Below, piece by piece: positions 19,515 through 29,373 of a stretch of DNA of 64,000 bases (position 1 is the first letter of the stretch; each line of letters starts with the position of its first letter). Below the pieces are notes generated by a model. That model searched no databases. It had not been told where the DNA came from and saw only the letters and a list, made by a program, of their open reading frames with translations. The DNA is from Gari tellinella (taxonomy: Eukaryota; Mollusca; Bivalvia; Cardiida; Psammobiidae), in contig OV277866.1 of assembly GCA_922989275.2 (NCBI GenBank), positions 72,948,328 through 73,012,327 of the forward strand, read 5' to 3'. A program made the translations under genes and the position numbers.

Positions 19515-20010
19515 GCTTAAGACAGGTGGTTCCTGAAAGCAGGTCAAAGTAAAGCAAAAAGGATCTTTCTACATTACTTTTATCCTGCTTTCAGTACACA
19601 TGCCAGTGCATTCCTTTAGCTGTTTATCAGGACATGGTAGAAACATGGAAAGTTATTTCTTAGATGTTGAGGAATGGAGGAATTCAGGCATTTTCAAAAA
19701 GACACTTCTGTGGGGTAAAGGGTCAACAATAAGTCTTCAGATAGCTATATAGTTTTTTCTTTGAATGGTTAGAAAATGATTAAAAAATAGATACCACATA
19801 CTTGCAATAACATGCACTGTGTAAAATATCAAAATTACTGCTCAAAATTAAAATAAAACTGTTTTGCATGTTGTAGGTAGAGTACAAAACATTTATGTAA
19901 CCTTTATTAGTGGAAAAAAGTATAGTACATGTACATTTTCTGCAAACAGTGTAGACCCAGCTCAGAGGACTTATTATCAGCTCTGTGATCAGGATCCTCA
20001 CTTTTTGTTG
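19515..20010. repeat. Degenerate hairpins, no gene
   Basis: 19537-19592 holds a decayed AAGCAGGTCAAAGTAAAGC hairpin with a TCTTTCTACATTAC right arm. 19941-20008 holds GCAAACAGTGTAGACCCAGC against TGTGATCAGGATCCTCAC. No other signal was seen. Confidence 0.45.
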
Positions 20011-20309
20011 AATATCTAAACATTATTAGGACAAAATCCTCATGAATAAACAATACTACAATAATGGAAAGTGATGATCAGAAGTTGCACACATTGTAAC
20101 ATGCACTGCTGTAGTAGAAGGTATATACCTATCATAATGGTGCAAAGCACCTATGAATACTAAGATAATTATGGGTTAATGAGATATAAAAACTGGTTAT
20201 CAAATGCTGTAATTGGTGAACTAGTCATCCCAGGTGCTGTGGGAAGGTATTCCGTGTTCTTGTCTTCCATTCATGTTTTCTTGAAGTCAGAAATCACAAA
20301 GAAATCTCA

Positions 20310-20620
20310 GGCACCAGAAGGATTTGATTTGATTTGTTTTGATTTTACGTTGCTTTCAACAGTATTTCAGTCATACTGCGAGGTCCAGTTAATTACAGGC
20401 GGAGGAAGACCCCAGAAGTCCTTTAAGTTGATGCACTGTTTCAGGCACAAATCGGCAACTGGGTAGAATCACAGACTTTCCACAAGCCAACTGGAAGGCT
20501 TCCCTACATGAAAAATCCGAACGACCCTACTGGGATTCAAACTCACAGCGGTGAGGAGCTTAGTGATGGAAGTCATAGTGACTTTACCACTAGGCCCCGG
20601 AGGCCCGGGCACCAGAAGGA
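20310..20620 (-). mobile_element. tRNA-derived SINE with 13-bp target duplication
   Basis: The body at 20323-20607 reads on the minus strand. It has a tRNA-like head (GGGCCTCCGGGGCCTAGTGG) with an A-box-like TAGTGGTAAAGT and a B-box-like GAGTTTGAATCCC. The conserved middle is GGAAGCCTTCCAGTTGGC and GTAATTAACTGGACCTCGC, followed by TATGACTGAAATACTGTTG and an (AAATC)n-like tail. The exact direct repeat GGCACCAGAAGGA flanks it at 20310-20322 and 20608-20620, as expected for LINE-driven insertion. Small frames here are not genes. Confidence 0.9.
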
Positions 20621-20684
20621 GGCGTCGCCAGTGGGGTCTTGCATGTTTTTCAAGAACTGAATCCATCTACTCCACAAAGAAGCC

Positions 20685-20905
20685 TTTTCACACAGATTTG
20701 ATTAATTAACATTCTCCACTGTGGAAAACAGTTTCCAGACTTTATACAGGTATGAATATATTCTAGATTCTAGCAGATTGTTGTATAAAGCAGGCTGAAA
20801 GTAAAGCAGAATGTGCCTTGAGGCACATTCTGATTTACTTTCAACCTGCTTTAAGTTCACCTATTTTTATTACTGGAAACAGGATATGGAGAAAAGAGGT
20901 AAAGA
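20685..20905 (+). mobile_element. TTAA-1 MITE, degenerate
   Basis: Left arm remnants, then a hairpin with apex GTGCC-TTGA-GGCAC and right arm TTTACTTTCAACCTGC. The right terminus is decayed (GGATATGGAGAAAAGAGGTAA). Confidence 0.55.
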
Positions 20906-21257
20906 AGATATATCTGTAATTCTTTCATGATTGCGGTAGGCTGCAACCTATTCATAGACTGACAACTTATTTTGTGTGTTCACTCGAGACAGGTTTTACA
21001 GTATACATTTATGAAAGTAACTTTCAAACACTTAACATCTAAGCATTAATTAACATAGGCAAGGCTACTGAATTATCTTCAGCTCTCTGAGTTAGGTTTG
21101 ACTGATGATTTGTGTGGTGTGTAATCCATTATGATCAAACAGAAACCTCTGACCTAAAGTGTTGGTGGTCAAACGCCATTAACACAAATCACAATGACAG
21201 ATCACATACTGATACTTGTACAGTCAATCCTGTAGGCACCAACCATTCACAGCCTGT

Positions 21258-21345
21258 TGTAAGACAAATGGCAGCTTAATTCAGGACACATGAAATACAG
21301 AAAGCTCTACAAGGAGCTTAATTGCTGCATTATTTTAGTTCTGAA
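21258..21345. repeat. TA-2 hairpin, degenerate
   Basis: GCAGCTTAATTCAGGACAC with AAAGCTC-TACAAG-GAGCTT and a TGCATTATTTTAGTTCTG right arm. Borders were not found. Confidence 0.5.
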
Positions 21346-21417
21346 ATAAGTATTTATCTGTATCTTTAAAAGATATCCATGCATCTTCTAATAATTGTAT
21401 GTTGCTGAACAATAAGG

Positions 21418-21665
21418 TTTGACTGAATAGACCTAGACCTCGATTAATCAATTGTATGTCTTTAGATTTAGCTACAATTGAAACTAGATACTTTCGAACT
21501 AGCGTTAGCTCAAACATACCCATATTTCAAACTTTAAAACGTGGCTCAGCCACGTTTCACTTTTGAAATATGGGTATGCTCGACTTAAGCGAGATCGGGT
21601 TATCAAAATGAGACTTAAAGGTAAAGTCAATTTAAGTATGTATCGAGTTTCGATTTAGCTATTTC
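21418..21665. mobile_element. TA-3 element, degenerate
   Basis: A long hairpin centred near 21548 pairs GCTCAAACATACCCATATTT with AAATATGGGTATGCTCGAC. The inner stem is AAAACGTGGCTCAGCCACGTTTC. The core matches the complete copy at 54837-55029. Termini (GGTTTGACTG and ATCGAGTTTCGATTTAG) are only approximate. Confidence 0.6.
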
Positions 21666-21749
21666 ATGAGGACATGACATTGTATGACCTCATTTATCTT
21701 ATATGCCCTTTCCTCATTACCTTGTTTTCAGTATCATAAACACAAGTAT

Positions 21750-21830
21750 TTGCCAGCAGGCTAAAATTAAAGCAAGAGCTCCTTCAGGAGCTTTCTGCTG
21801 TACTTTCAGCCTGTGTTGAGCATGATAAAC
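21750..21830. repeat. Solo hairpin, AGCTCC apex
   Basis: CAGCAGGCTAAAATTAAAGC and GAGCTCC-TTCA-GGAGCTTTC with TACTTTCAGCCTG on the right. Part of the left stem (the CAGAA step) is missing. Confidence 0.5.
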
Positions 21831-21876
21831 CTGAGTCGAGGTGATAGGAAATATTCCTTTTGCTCTTTGTCAGGAA

Positions 21877-22120
21877 TTAACTCTTTCAACAGTATGTAAA
21901 TCTTGTGGGTTATTAGGTTACCTTGTGGATCTTTTTAGTTAAAAAAAACATGAACCAGTCTACTTTGAATTCTGGGAAGTTTGATTATGACTGCTTTAAA
22001 TCAGCAAACAGTGTAGACCCTGATCAGAGGGCTCCTAAAGGAGCCATCTGATCTGGGTCTACACTGTTTGTAAATGTAATGAGTATGTTTTAAATAGGTC
22101 CATGGTGTTGAAAGAGTTAA
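21877..22120. mobile_element. TTAA-4 MITE, complete
   Basis: TTAACTCTTTCAACAGTATG to GGTGTTGAAAGAGTTAA, with 12-bp inverted ends CTCTTTCAACAC/GTGTTGAAAGAG (one mismatch). The central hairpin at about 22004-22070 has arms AAACAGTGTAGACCCTGATC and apex GCTCC-TAAA-GGAGC. This is the reference copy for TTAA-4. Confidence 0.85.
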
Positions 22121-22396
22121 TATAAGTAGAAACATGAACAGACATTTCTATAAAGAACAGGTAGATGCATCAAAACGTGTTTCTATGGAGGAAATGGTTA
22201 ACCCTTAAAATACAACATATAAACATCAGCTTTCATGATGGCTTCAAAAACTTAAATCATGATGCATGTATGATTATCTGCTAGAGCCAGCTTGCTTCTG
22301 GTTTAATAGGGCATGATAATGTACAGAGGCATTATAACAGCTAGACTATGTCTGGAATCTGTGCAATATGTTTTAATATTTCATGGCTTATAAGTA

Positions 22397-22602
22397 CAGT
22401 AAAACCTCGCTATTACGACCACTAAAACCAAGGCTAATTGAGTGTTTAATAGACAGGTGACAGCTTAGAGCAAGGCGACAGTGAAACAGAAAGCTCCTAA
22501 AGGAGCTTTCTGTTTCACTGTCACCTTGCTTTAAGCGGTCACCTGTCGTAAAGACCCTAATAATTAACATAATTTAGTGGTCGTAATAGAGAGGTTTTAC
22601 TG
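22397..22602. mobile_element. TA-1 MITE, complete
   Basis: CAGTAAAACCTCGCTATTAC to GTAATAGAGAGGTTTTACTG with TA on both sides. The stem is TTAGAGCAAGGCGACAGTG with apex AGCTCC-TAAA-GGAGCT, an almost perfect hairpin at about 22462-22534. CAGT ends with a TA target fit Tc1/mariner. It shares its right TA with the next TA-1 copy. Confidence 0.88.
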
Positions 22603-22604
22603 TA

Positions 22605-23015
22605 CAGTAAAACCCCTCTGTCGCGACTATTTAGTTTTACGTTAATTATTTGGTGTTCTGAGGTAGGAGGCTGCTAAAAGCAAGGTGAAATTAACCCCTT
22701 ACCCCATAGTCTGTTTCTAGTTTTAAAGATAGGTTACCACATAAAGCAGGTTGAAAGTAAAGCAGAATGCGATTTAGGGCGCTCTCTGTTTTACTTTCAG
22801 CCTGCTTTAAGCTATTATCTGATAGAATAGTGCAAAAATAGTGTACGATGCAAATTCATGACTGTATAAATTGGAACTACTTTCTTTAGTGGAGGAATTA
22901 ATAGAAAGTCGTAAAAAAGGTGTATTTATGGGGTAATTGGTTAAAGCAGAAAGCTCATGCAGGTGCTTTCTGCCTTATTTTCACCTTCCTTTAAGCTGTC
23001 ACCTGTCTAGGTCAA
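22605..23015. mobile_element. TA-1 MITE split by TTAA-1, right end lost
   Basis: Starts CAGTAAAACCCCTCTGTCGC, directly after a single TA shared with the preceding copy. Its left stem AAAGCAAGGTGAAA stops at a TTAA-1 insertion and resumes AGCAGAAAGCTCATGCAGG. It continues to GCTGTCACCTGTC, after which no terminus is found. Confidence 0.7.
22691..22944 (-). mobile_element. TTAA-1 MITE inside TA-1
   Basis: TTAACCCCTTACCCCATAG to GGGGTAATTGGTTAA. The apex is decayed (GCGATTTAGGGCGC). Its host site is the stem of the TA-1 hairpin, where AATTAAAGC supplied the TTAA. Confidence 0.85.
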
Positions 23016-23477
23016 CATCATTTGAAATGGACAAATGTATCAGCTTCAAGTAATATACGAGTTCACACAAAGTCTAATTAGCTTTACTATACACTTACAG
23101 TATTATATTACTTAATTTAAGAAAATTCCATGTGATAATATAAATCATTATAACAAGAATACATGAAAATACAAACCTCCTGTCTAAAATTGTACTGCCT
23201 GTCCCTATAACCTCTCTTTTCAAAGAAAATTCATGGCACCCATAAAACCCAAATCCACACACAGTTTGAAGCTAATTCCAGATCAACACTAAATCACGAT
23301 TTTCACACAAGTACTTGGCACACATATGCCTAACTTCAACACTCTTGATCACTATAAGGTATCACGATAACACTAAGAAAGATAAAATTCCAAAGTTGCC
23401 TTTTTTTTCTTCTCAACTAATATTTCTTTACTCATCTTAACAAAACAAAACCACCTGAGATATCCAACAGAACAACT
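23016..23477. other. No gene or repeat recognised
   Basis: AT-rich, with a few pyrimidine-rich runs. I see no exon-like segment with both splice signals. Confidence 0.45.
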
Positions 23478-23727
23478 TTAACCCTTTACCCCATAGCTAT
23501 GCCTTTTAAAACATCTAATACATTCCTCCACTGAAGAAAATAGTTCCATTTTATACAGTTAAGAAATATTCCCTATAATTATATATCTTAGCAGAATGGT
23601 AACTTAAATAAAGCAGGCTGAAAGTAAAGCAGAATGTGCCTTAGGGCACATTCTGCTTTACTTTCAACCTGCTTTAAGTGGTCATCTGTCTTCAAAACTT
23701 AGAAACAGGCTAGGGAGTAAAGGGTTA
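23478..23727 (+). mobile_element. TTAA-1 MITE, nearly complete
   Basis: TTAACCCTTTACCCCATAGC to GGAGTAAAGGGTTAG. The apex is GTGCC-TTAG-GGCAC. A small insertion (AAATAAAGC) sits at the left stem base. Confidence 0.8.
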
Positions 23728-23993
23728 GAGACACTTGTTTCCTTACATAAACTATCCATCAAATAACAGTATAAAGCCTGTACGAGAATGTATGCCTAGA
23801 AAATGGTAGTATTTCATCCAGCAATACAATCTCTCATGTAATGGCTCTCATGTATGTTTATGTAGTCTATATATCTACCAGACAGCCGTTCATTAGCCAG
23901 TGTGTCTAAATAATATACAATCAGACCTCTGTTAAAAAAGATGCCACTTAATGGCATAATAAAAATAATGAGGTTTGATTAAAGTGGTAGCTT

Positions 23994-24351
23994 AACCCAT
24001 TACCTAATAGATACACCTTTTTACACCTTCAATTTATTCCTCCACTGAAGAAAATACTTCAGTCATGAATATGCACCATAAATAATGTATTCTATATCCT
24101 AGCAGATATTAGCTTAAAGCAGGCTGAAAGAAAACTGCTTTAAATGATCGTCTATTTTAAACCAGAAACTGTGAGGCGAGAGGCACATTCTGCTTTACTT
24201 TCAGCCTGCTTTAATCTACCATAATTATGCTAGAATAAAGAAAATATTTTTTATTTTACATATTCATGATTGTAAAAATTGGATCTATTTCCTCTAGTGG
24301 AGGAATAACAGAAAGATGTAAAAAGGCATATTTATTACAGAAATGGGTTAA
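23994..24351. mobile_element. Two-headed TTAA-1 with the same arm at both ends
   Basis: The left end is TTAACCCATTACCTAATAG, then ATACACCTTTTTACACC. The right end is AAAAAGGCATATTTATTACA, then GAAATGGGTTAA. Both are the CGCC-type arm in inverted orientation, each with its TCCACTGAAG/CTAGTGGAGG block. The centre contains two partial hairpins. The element therefore has long terminal inverted arms of about 110 bp, unlike normal TTAA-1, whose arms differ. Confidence 0.7.
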
Positions 24352-24518
24352 TACAGACTTATTCTACCTGTTTCATTATTCCTCTCTATCTCAAACTGTT
24401 AAAAGTAACAATATTCCTTTCTATCTAACTTCATGTATCAATATTTACTACAATTTTGAGAGTAAACATTTTCCTTCCCTCTCTCTATTTGTCTTTTACA
24501 CTTTCTCCTGTCTCACTA

Positions 24519-24742
24519 TTAACCCATTATCCCATAAATACACCTTTTTACGCTTTTAATTTATTCCTCCACTGAAAATAATAGTTCCAAATTATACCTT
24601 CATAAATATATACCAGAAGAAAAAAGTTCTATACCCTAGAAAATGCTAGCTTAAAGCAGACTGAAAGTAAAGCAGAATGTGCCTTAAGGCACATTCTGCT
24701 TTACTTTCATTCTGCTTTAAGTGGTAACCTATCCTCAAAACA
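24519..24742 (+). mobile_element. TTAA-1 MITE, right terminus lost
   Basis: TTAACCCATTATCCCATAAA, a perfect apex GTGCC-TTAA-GGCAC, and then CTTTAAGTGGTAACC. The copy stops at CTCAAAACAAG. Confidence 0.75.
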
Positions 24743-25076
24743 AGTTTCCACTATTTTCCTCTCTAACTTTCCACAAACTTTTCACTAATTTCCTCGCTAA
24801 CTTTCCACAGTATTTCTTTATTTTCCTATCTATCTCACTCTCTATTCCCTACAGTATGTATAAAATCCTGTACTATATGTATCATGTGAGTCTGCCAATT
24901 AAATGTTTAGCAATGTTCGGAAGAAAGGCAGTAAAAAATCACTTTCTCCCACTAAAATTAATCACACAGGGGTAAAGATCTGAGTCACGGGGAGGCTTGG
25001 TTGAGGCTGAGGCACCTGTAAATACTGCACACAGGTAAATGTGCCATCTGCCAGAGACATGCATGTAAGGAGACTA

Positions 25077-25323
25077 CTGTGGAGAAAACGTTATTCTTTC
25101 CCAATAAACGCGTTTACGCTAAATCTATTATTTCCAATGCAAACAGTTTGGAGCCAGATCAGACGCCGGGTAACACGGCGTCTGATCTGCCTCCAAGCTG
25201 TTTGCCGTCCAGGTTAAAATCAGCATTCAGAATTGTCAAAATATTGTCATTTCCTTCATTTGTTTGCAATGCGTTTGCATTTCGTTTGCGTTTAAGGGGG
25301 AAAGAATAACGTTTTCTCCACTG
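25077..25323. mobile_element. TA-4 MITE, complete
   Basis: TA-flanked, with inverted ends of about 26 bp (CTGTGGAGAAAACGTTATTC on the left, and the complement of GAATAACGTTTTCTCCACTG on the right). The central palindrome at about 25142-25205 is AAACAGTTTGGAGCCAGATC with apex GACGCCGGGTAACACGGCGT. That is the same hairpin type as in TTAA-2 and TTAA-5. A run of GTTTGCAATGCGTTTGCATT-like subrepeats lies near the right end. Frames crossing it are palindrome shadows. Confidence 0.85.
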
Positions 25324-25524
25324 TACCAGCACCACTGTTATAGCCACCCTGATAAGGTCAAGGTCAAGGCCATAATAACTATAAAGATACCAGAAGGGTA
25401 TTCTTGCAGACATTGAGCTAAAATCCCTTTTCTGCACAGAATTAATTACCTTTAGAACATAATTATGCCTTTTCCTTTTGACTCAGCTATACTACTTTTT
25501 AGTATCAACGAAAGGTCACAGTTA

Positions 25525-25805
25525 AAGCAAGATGAAAATAAAGCAGAAAGCTCTTTAAGGTGCACTCTGCTCTATTTTCAACCTGTTTTATTCAGTCAGC
25601 TGTCTTTGAAATTAGAGTTAAAGTGTTAGTAGAAGTCAAATGGCATCAACCAGTTAAATAGTCAGTGTATATTTATATTGTCTGCTTATGACTTATCCCA
25701 GTACTTCGCTATACTTGTAGATATATAATCAAAATGATTTACAGTTTAGATCCTGATCAGACATCGAGCTACTTAGCATCTGATCTGGATCCAAACCATT
25801 TGTGA
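25525..25805. repeat. Two degenerate hairpins
   Basis: 25525-25595: TTAAAGCAAGATGAAAATA with a mixed apex, AGCTC-TTTAAG-GTGCACTC. 25740-25802: ACAGTTTAGATCCTGATCAG against CTGATCTGGATCCAAACC. Confidence 0.5.
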
Positions 25806-26072
25806 AAAGTCTAGAATACTTATATACCCACATCAAAGGGATAAAAACATTTACAGCAGCCTTGACCTGGATACTATAGATATAGAGAGAGGGGGAGTGG
25901 GGGATCCGACAGGGACAGGTATAAGGCATGATAATGACATACAGATACATTAGTGTAGTGTCATTATCAGAGAGGTATCCATCCATCATCATTGCCCTCC
26001 CCTAAAATAATGGTAACCAGGAATCCAGTCATTAATAACTCCTCTATCTATCTATATATATTATCCAAACGT

Positions 26073-26222
26073 TTAACCCTTTACTCCATATAGTCTGTTA
26101 CTAGTTTTGATGTTTAGGAGCACTCTGATTTACTTTCCGCCTGCTTAAAGCTATGTTTTATGATCAAGAATTCCAAAGTGGGAACTACTTTCCTTAGAGT
26201 AGAAATAATTCTAACACACTTC
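26073..26222 (-). mobile_element. TTAA-1 remnant
   Basis: TTAACCCTTTACTCCATATA with a TCTGTTACTAGTTTTGA arm, then TACTTTCCGCCTGCTTAAAG. Most of the hairpin is deleted. Confidence 0.5.
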
Positions 26223-26388
26223 AGGCAGAAAAGAAAGAAGGAACGTATCAGTGTTTGAATTCTCAATAAAACACTCATGCGCTGTAACGTTCTAACGTGA
26301 CGTCATATGGCTTCGAAAATGCGTACGCAAAGAAATATAGCGCCGTTGCTTCAGTGCAAATTAAGGTTTGAATTATGTGTTAGAATCT

Positions 26389-26558
26389 AAATAATAAATT
26401 AATACCAGTGTTTTATCTAACAATCCAACATGGGGAGTCGTTGAGATGCTTGTAATTAAACCACTCGGCCTAAAGGCCTCGTGATTAAATTACTACGCAT
26501 CTCAACTCCTACCAGTGTTCGATTGCACGATAAAACACTGGTATGAATTTATTATTTC
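26389..26558. repeat. Long imperfect foldback
   Basis: Arms of about 80 bp meet at CTCGGCC-TAAA-GGCCTCG near 26472. ATACCAGTGTTTTATC on the left pairs with GATAAAACACTGGTAT on the right, and GTTGAGATGC pairs with GCATCTCAAC. No other copy was seen in the window. The preceding 130 bp (from TAAAACACTCATGCG) may belong to a larger element. Confidence 0.7.
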
Positions 26559-26793
26559 TTAATTAGAGGTGTATATATAAAGGCATATTTATGGAAAAAT
26601 GGGGAAGCTAGAACCTTAACATTTATTTTGAAATCACAAAGATCTTTTATAACACATGTACAACATAGTCTATATTAAAACTGTTAATAAATCCCATGTA
26701 GAATAAAGGTCAGCTAACCGCAATACATATTTCGTCCATGATGATACCTATGTTAGAGTCACTGACCTTCGTGTTCACACCAGGACCCTGTTA

Positions 26794-27080
26794 CACTGGA
26801 GAAGATGTTATTCTTTCCCAATAAACGTGTTTGTGCTAAAACAATGGAAATAATTAGAGCTAGATCAGACGCCGGGTAAACCCGTGTCTGATCAGGCTAA
26901 AAAATCTGTTTCCCACTCAGATAAAAATAAATTGTAAGAATTTTAAAAAAGCTGCAAAGGAAATTTTAAATCACACTTCTAAGATATATCCAGGTCCCAG
27001 GTGTCATGACAAACAGTATGGATCCAGCTTAAAACCCAAATAAAACGGCATCTTAATCTGGATCCAAATTTCATTATTTT
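26794..27080. mobile_element. TA-4 left fragment and a decayed hairpin
   Basis: CACTGGAGAAGATGTTATTC, then TTTCCCAATAAACGTG matches the left end of TA-4. A short hairpin (AGATCAGACGCCGGG against CCCGTGTCTGATC) follows, and the right half is lost. 27018-27078 holds another decayed GTATGGATCCAGC hairpin. Confidence 0.6.
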
Positions 27081-27389
27081 TTATCTTTTTGCTTAGCATG
27101 ATAAGGGCTAAGGCACAAACAAATGTATGAAGTTTTATGTTAAGCAAATATGTGGATTTAACAAATATTTCATTTCCTTGTTTGTTGTACTACAAGGCAC
27201 CAGTGAGAAGTATTGTATGTATGTTCAATAAAAGGCCACTTTATCACCCAATTCTATGATGCATTATACAAGACATTATAGTGTACAAAGTGCATTTCTC
27301 TTTCATGTTACAGGCTTGATGGGCAGTAGTAACTCTCCAATACAACAGGTATGTATTCAGAAATAATGTATTAAATCTTAGATATTAGA

Positions 27390-27590
27390 CATAACCCCAT
27401 AACTACACCTTTTTACGTCTTAGTTCCATTTTGTACAGTCATGGAAATATACTGCAAGACAGTTTCTATATCCTAGCAGATAGTTAATAAAGCAGGCTGA
27501 AAATATGGCACATTCTGCTTTACTTTCAACCTGCTTTAAGTGATCCCCTGTCTCCAATACTAGAAACTTGCTACAGGGTAATGGGTTTAA
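27390..27590 (+). mobile_element. TTAA-1 MITE with internal deletions
   Basis: ATAACCCCATAACTACACC to CTACAGGGTAATGGGTTTAA. The left arm and the hairpin left stem are partly deleted (GCTGAAAATATGGCACATTC). Confidence 0.65.
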
Positions 27591-28140
27591 AATATTAGAA
27601 TATACTCCTGATAACACTCAAACACAATCATGTATTCCATCAATAGAATGAAAGCAAACATTTGTAGACCCAGATCTCGCAGGTCCTGGGTCTACACTGC
27701 TATCTGAACTAGTTAGAAAATCAAGCTGTGGATAGTATCACACAAAATGTTATGCAAGAACCCTTCCCGATGTTAAGGCTTGCCAATTTCTACATTTACA
27801 TAATTTTACATTATAATCTGAGTGACATATAAAGGATACTGGATCCTAATCGGATGACAAGTTTCTAATCAAATGAAAAGTTATTTATAATCTGATCTGC
27901 ATTCAAACCATTTGTAAATGTCTACAAAGCTTTTTGTGAACGAATGTTTCTTGTGCCATTCCTTGTTCCTGAAGCACAAGTTTGGACAAGGAAATTACAC
28001 TTTGGAATGTAAATTACTGAGAAAGCTGTAACTGCTGACGTGTTAAATATTGTAAAAATTGTAAAACAGTAGTCCCTTGTTCAACAATCACACAACTCTG
28101 TATTTGCAAGTACAGGGTAGAAATAATACAGAAAGCTATA

Positions 28141-28350
28141 CAGTAAAACCTCTCTGTTACGGCCACTAAATTGCCTTAGTCATTAGGAGTTCAGAACAGG
28201 TGACTGCTTAAAGCAAGGTGACAGTAAAACAGAAAGCTCCTTAGGAGCTTTCTGTTTTACTGTCACCTTAGTTTAAGCTGTCACCTGTCTTTTATACAAT
28301 CAATTAACTTTCTTTTTTAGTGGTCATATACATAATAGAGAGGTATTCTG
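28141..28350. mobile_element. TA-1 MITE, complete
   Basis: CAGTAAAACCTCTCTGTTAC to ATAATAGAGAGGTATTCTG, TA on both sides. The hairpin at about 28207-28277 pairs AAAGCAAGGTGACAGTAAAA with TTTTACTGTCACCTTAGTTT, with apex AGCTCC-TTA-GGAGCT. Confidence 0.85.
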
Positions 28351-28752
28351 TAATAGGAGTTTTCCCTATACTTTTGTCCTGAATTAAGTAACCATTTTAG
28401 AAGCGATATAAAGTAAATCTTGTGTTCAGGGGCCACTAAACTTTAACTACAGATATTTAACACACTGACAGATGCAGAAATGAAGTAATGCAGGAATCTC
28501 ATAGCAGCTTTCTGCATGACTCTAAAGACTTGCTATGCATTAATCTACATTAATCTTCAAACTTGCATTAATCTATGCAGTACTGCAATGTTATAGATTC
28601 CAATCAAATGACAGGCTTGAATGTGGGGTCTGATCTGCAATTCAAACTGTTTGACAAGGTTTTTTTTTGTCAATATCAATGTAATGCAAATGAATATAAT
28701 TGTTTCCTCTTCATTGTATTATATGTGTGTCTGCTAATGTTCCCTATTCCTA

Positions 28753-29053
28753 CAGTACTGAATCTTATTAAATTAACAATTTTTGCGATTTGCTTGCAAT
28801 TCGCTTGCAATTCGATGGCAATTCGCTTGCGATTCAAAGTACTAACTTTACCCTCGGGTAAGTTTTCTTGAATGGTGTATCTCACAAATGTTCGCAAATA
28901 TGCCTTCGTTATTTTTTTCGATTCCATTTATGTCACAACCGCTTCGGAAAATTCGCATAAAAATGTTCAAACGTAGGATTTGTTTTTTGAAGCGCGCAAT
29001 TCGATGGCAATTCGCTTGCGATTATCAATTTAATTTAATAAGGTTCAGTACTG
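28753..29053. mobile_element. TA-5 MITE with internal subrepeats
   Basis: Inverted ends of about 24 bp: CAGTACTGAATCTTATTAAA on the left, and TTTAATAAGGTTCAGTACTG on the right. TA at both flanks. Inside each end lies an array of GCTTGCAATTCG/ATGGCAATTCG units (about 28786-28830 and 28990-29025). No coding potential is seen. It is Tc1/mariner-like by ends and target. Confidence 0.8.
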
Positions 29054-29121
29054 TATCTTGACAAAGAGTTGTTTGAGTTAGCAATTTGAACTTTTCCTGC
29101 ATCCTGATAGGTGGCTCAATA

Positions 29122-29373
29122 TTAACCCATTCCCCCATAAATAAGCCTTTTTACGCCTATAATACATTCCTCAACTGAAGAAACTAGTCCTGTTTTATGC
29201 AGTCATGAATATGTATAATAAGAAATATCTTCTATATTCTAGCAGATAGTAGCTTAAAGCAGGCTGAAAGTAAAGCAGAATGTGCCTTAAGGCACATTCT
29301 GCTTTACTTTAAACCTGCTTAAAGCAGTCACATGTCTTCAAAACTAGAAACAGGCTATGTGGTGTAGGGTTAA
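29122..29373 (+). mobile_element. TTAA-1 MITE, complete
   Basis: TTAACCCATTCCCCCATAAA to CTATGTGGTGTAGGGTTAA. Apex GTGCC-TTAA-GGCAC. Confidence 0.85.

Noticed and set aside
20575..20607. Functional tRNA gene on the minus strand
   Set aside because: A-box-like and B-box-like motifs are present, but the cloverleaf is not intact. The sequence continues into a SINE body and is flanked by a 13-bp target duplication.
22462..22534. Long perfect hairpins as microRNA precursors
   Set aside because: Stem length and perfection would allow Dicer processing, but each is the centre of a multi-copy MITE. Without small-RNA data no locus can be called a miRNA gene.
24985..25012. Small exon on the minus strand (TATTTACAG|GTGCCTCAGCC)
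   Set aside because: The acceptor looks fair and the reading VPQPQPSLPVTQ is open, but no acceptable donor follows before a stop, and there is no second line of support.
26710..26784. Possible minus-strand exon (AACAG|GGTCCTGG, reading GPGVNTKVSDSNIGI)
   Set aside because: The acceptor lies in the end of a TA-4 fragment with no pyrimidine tract. The donor choices (AAG|GTCAGT or ATAG|GTATCA) give very short or frame-breaking exons.
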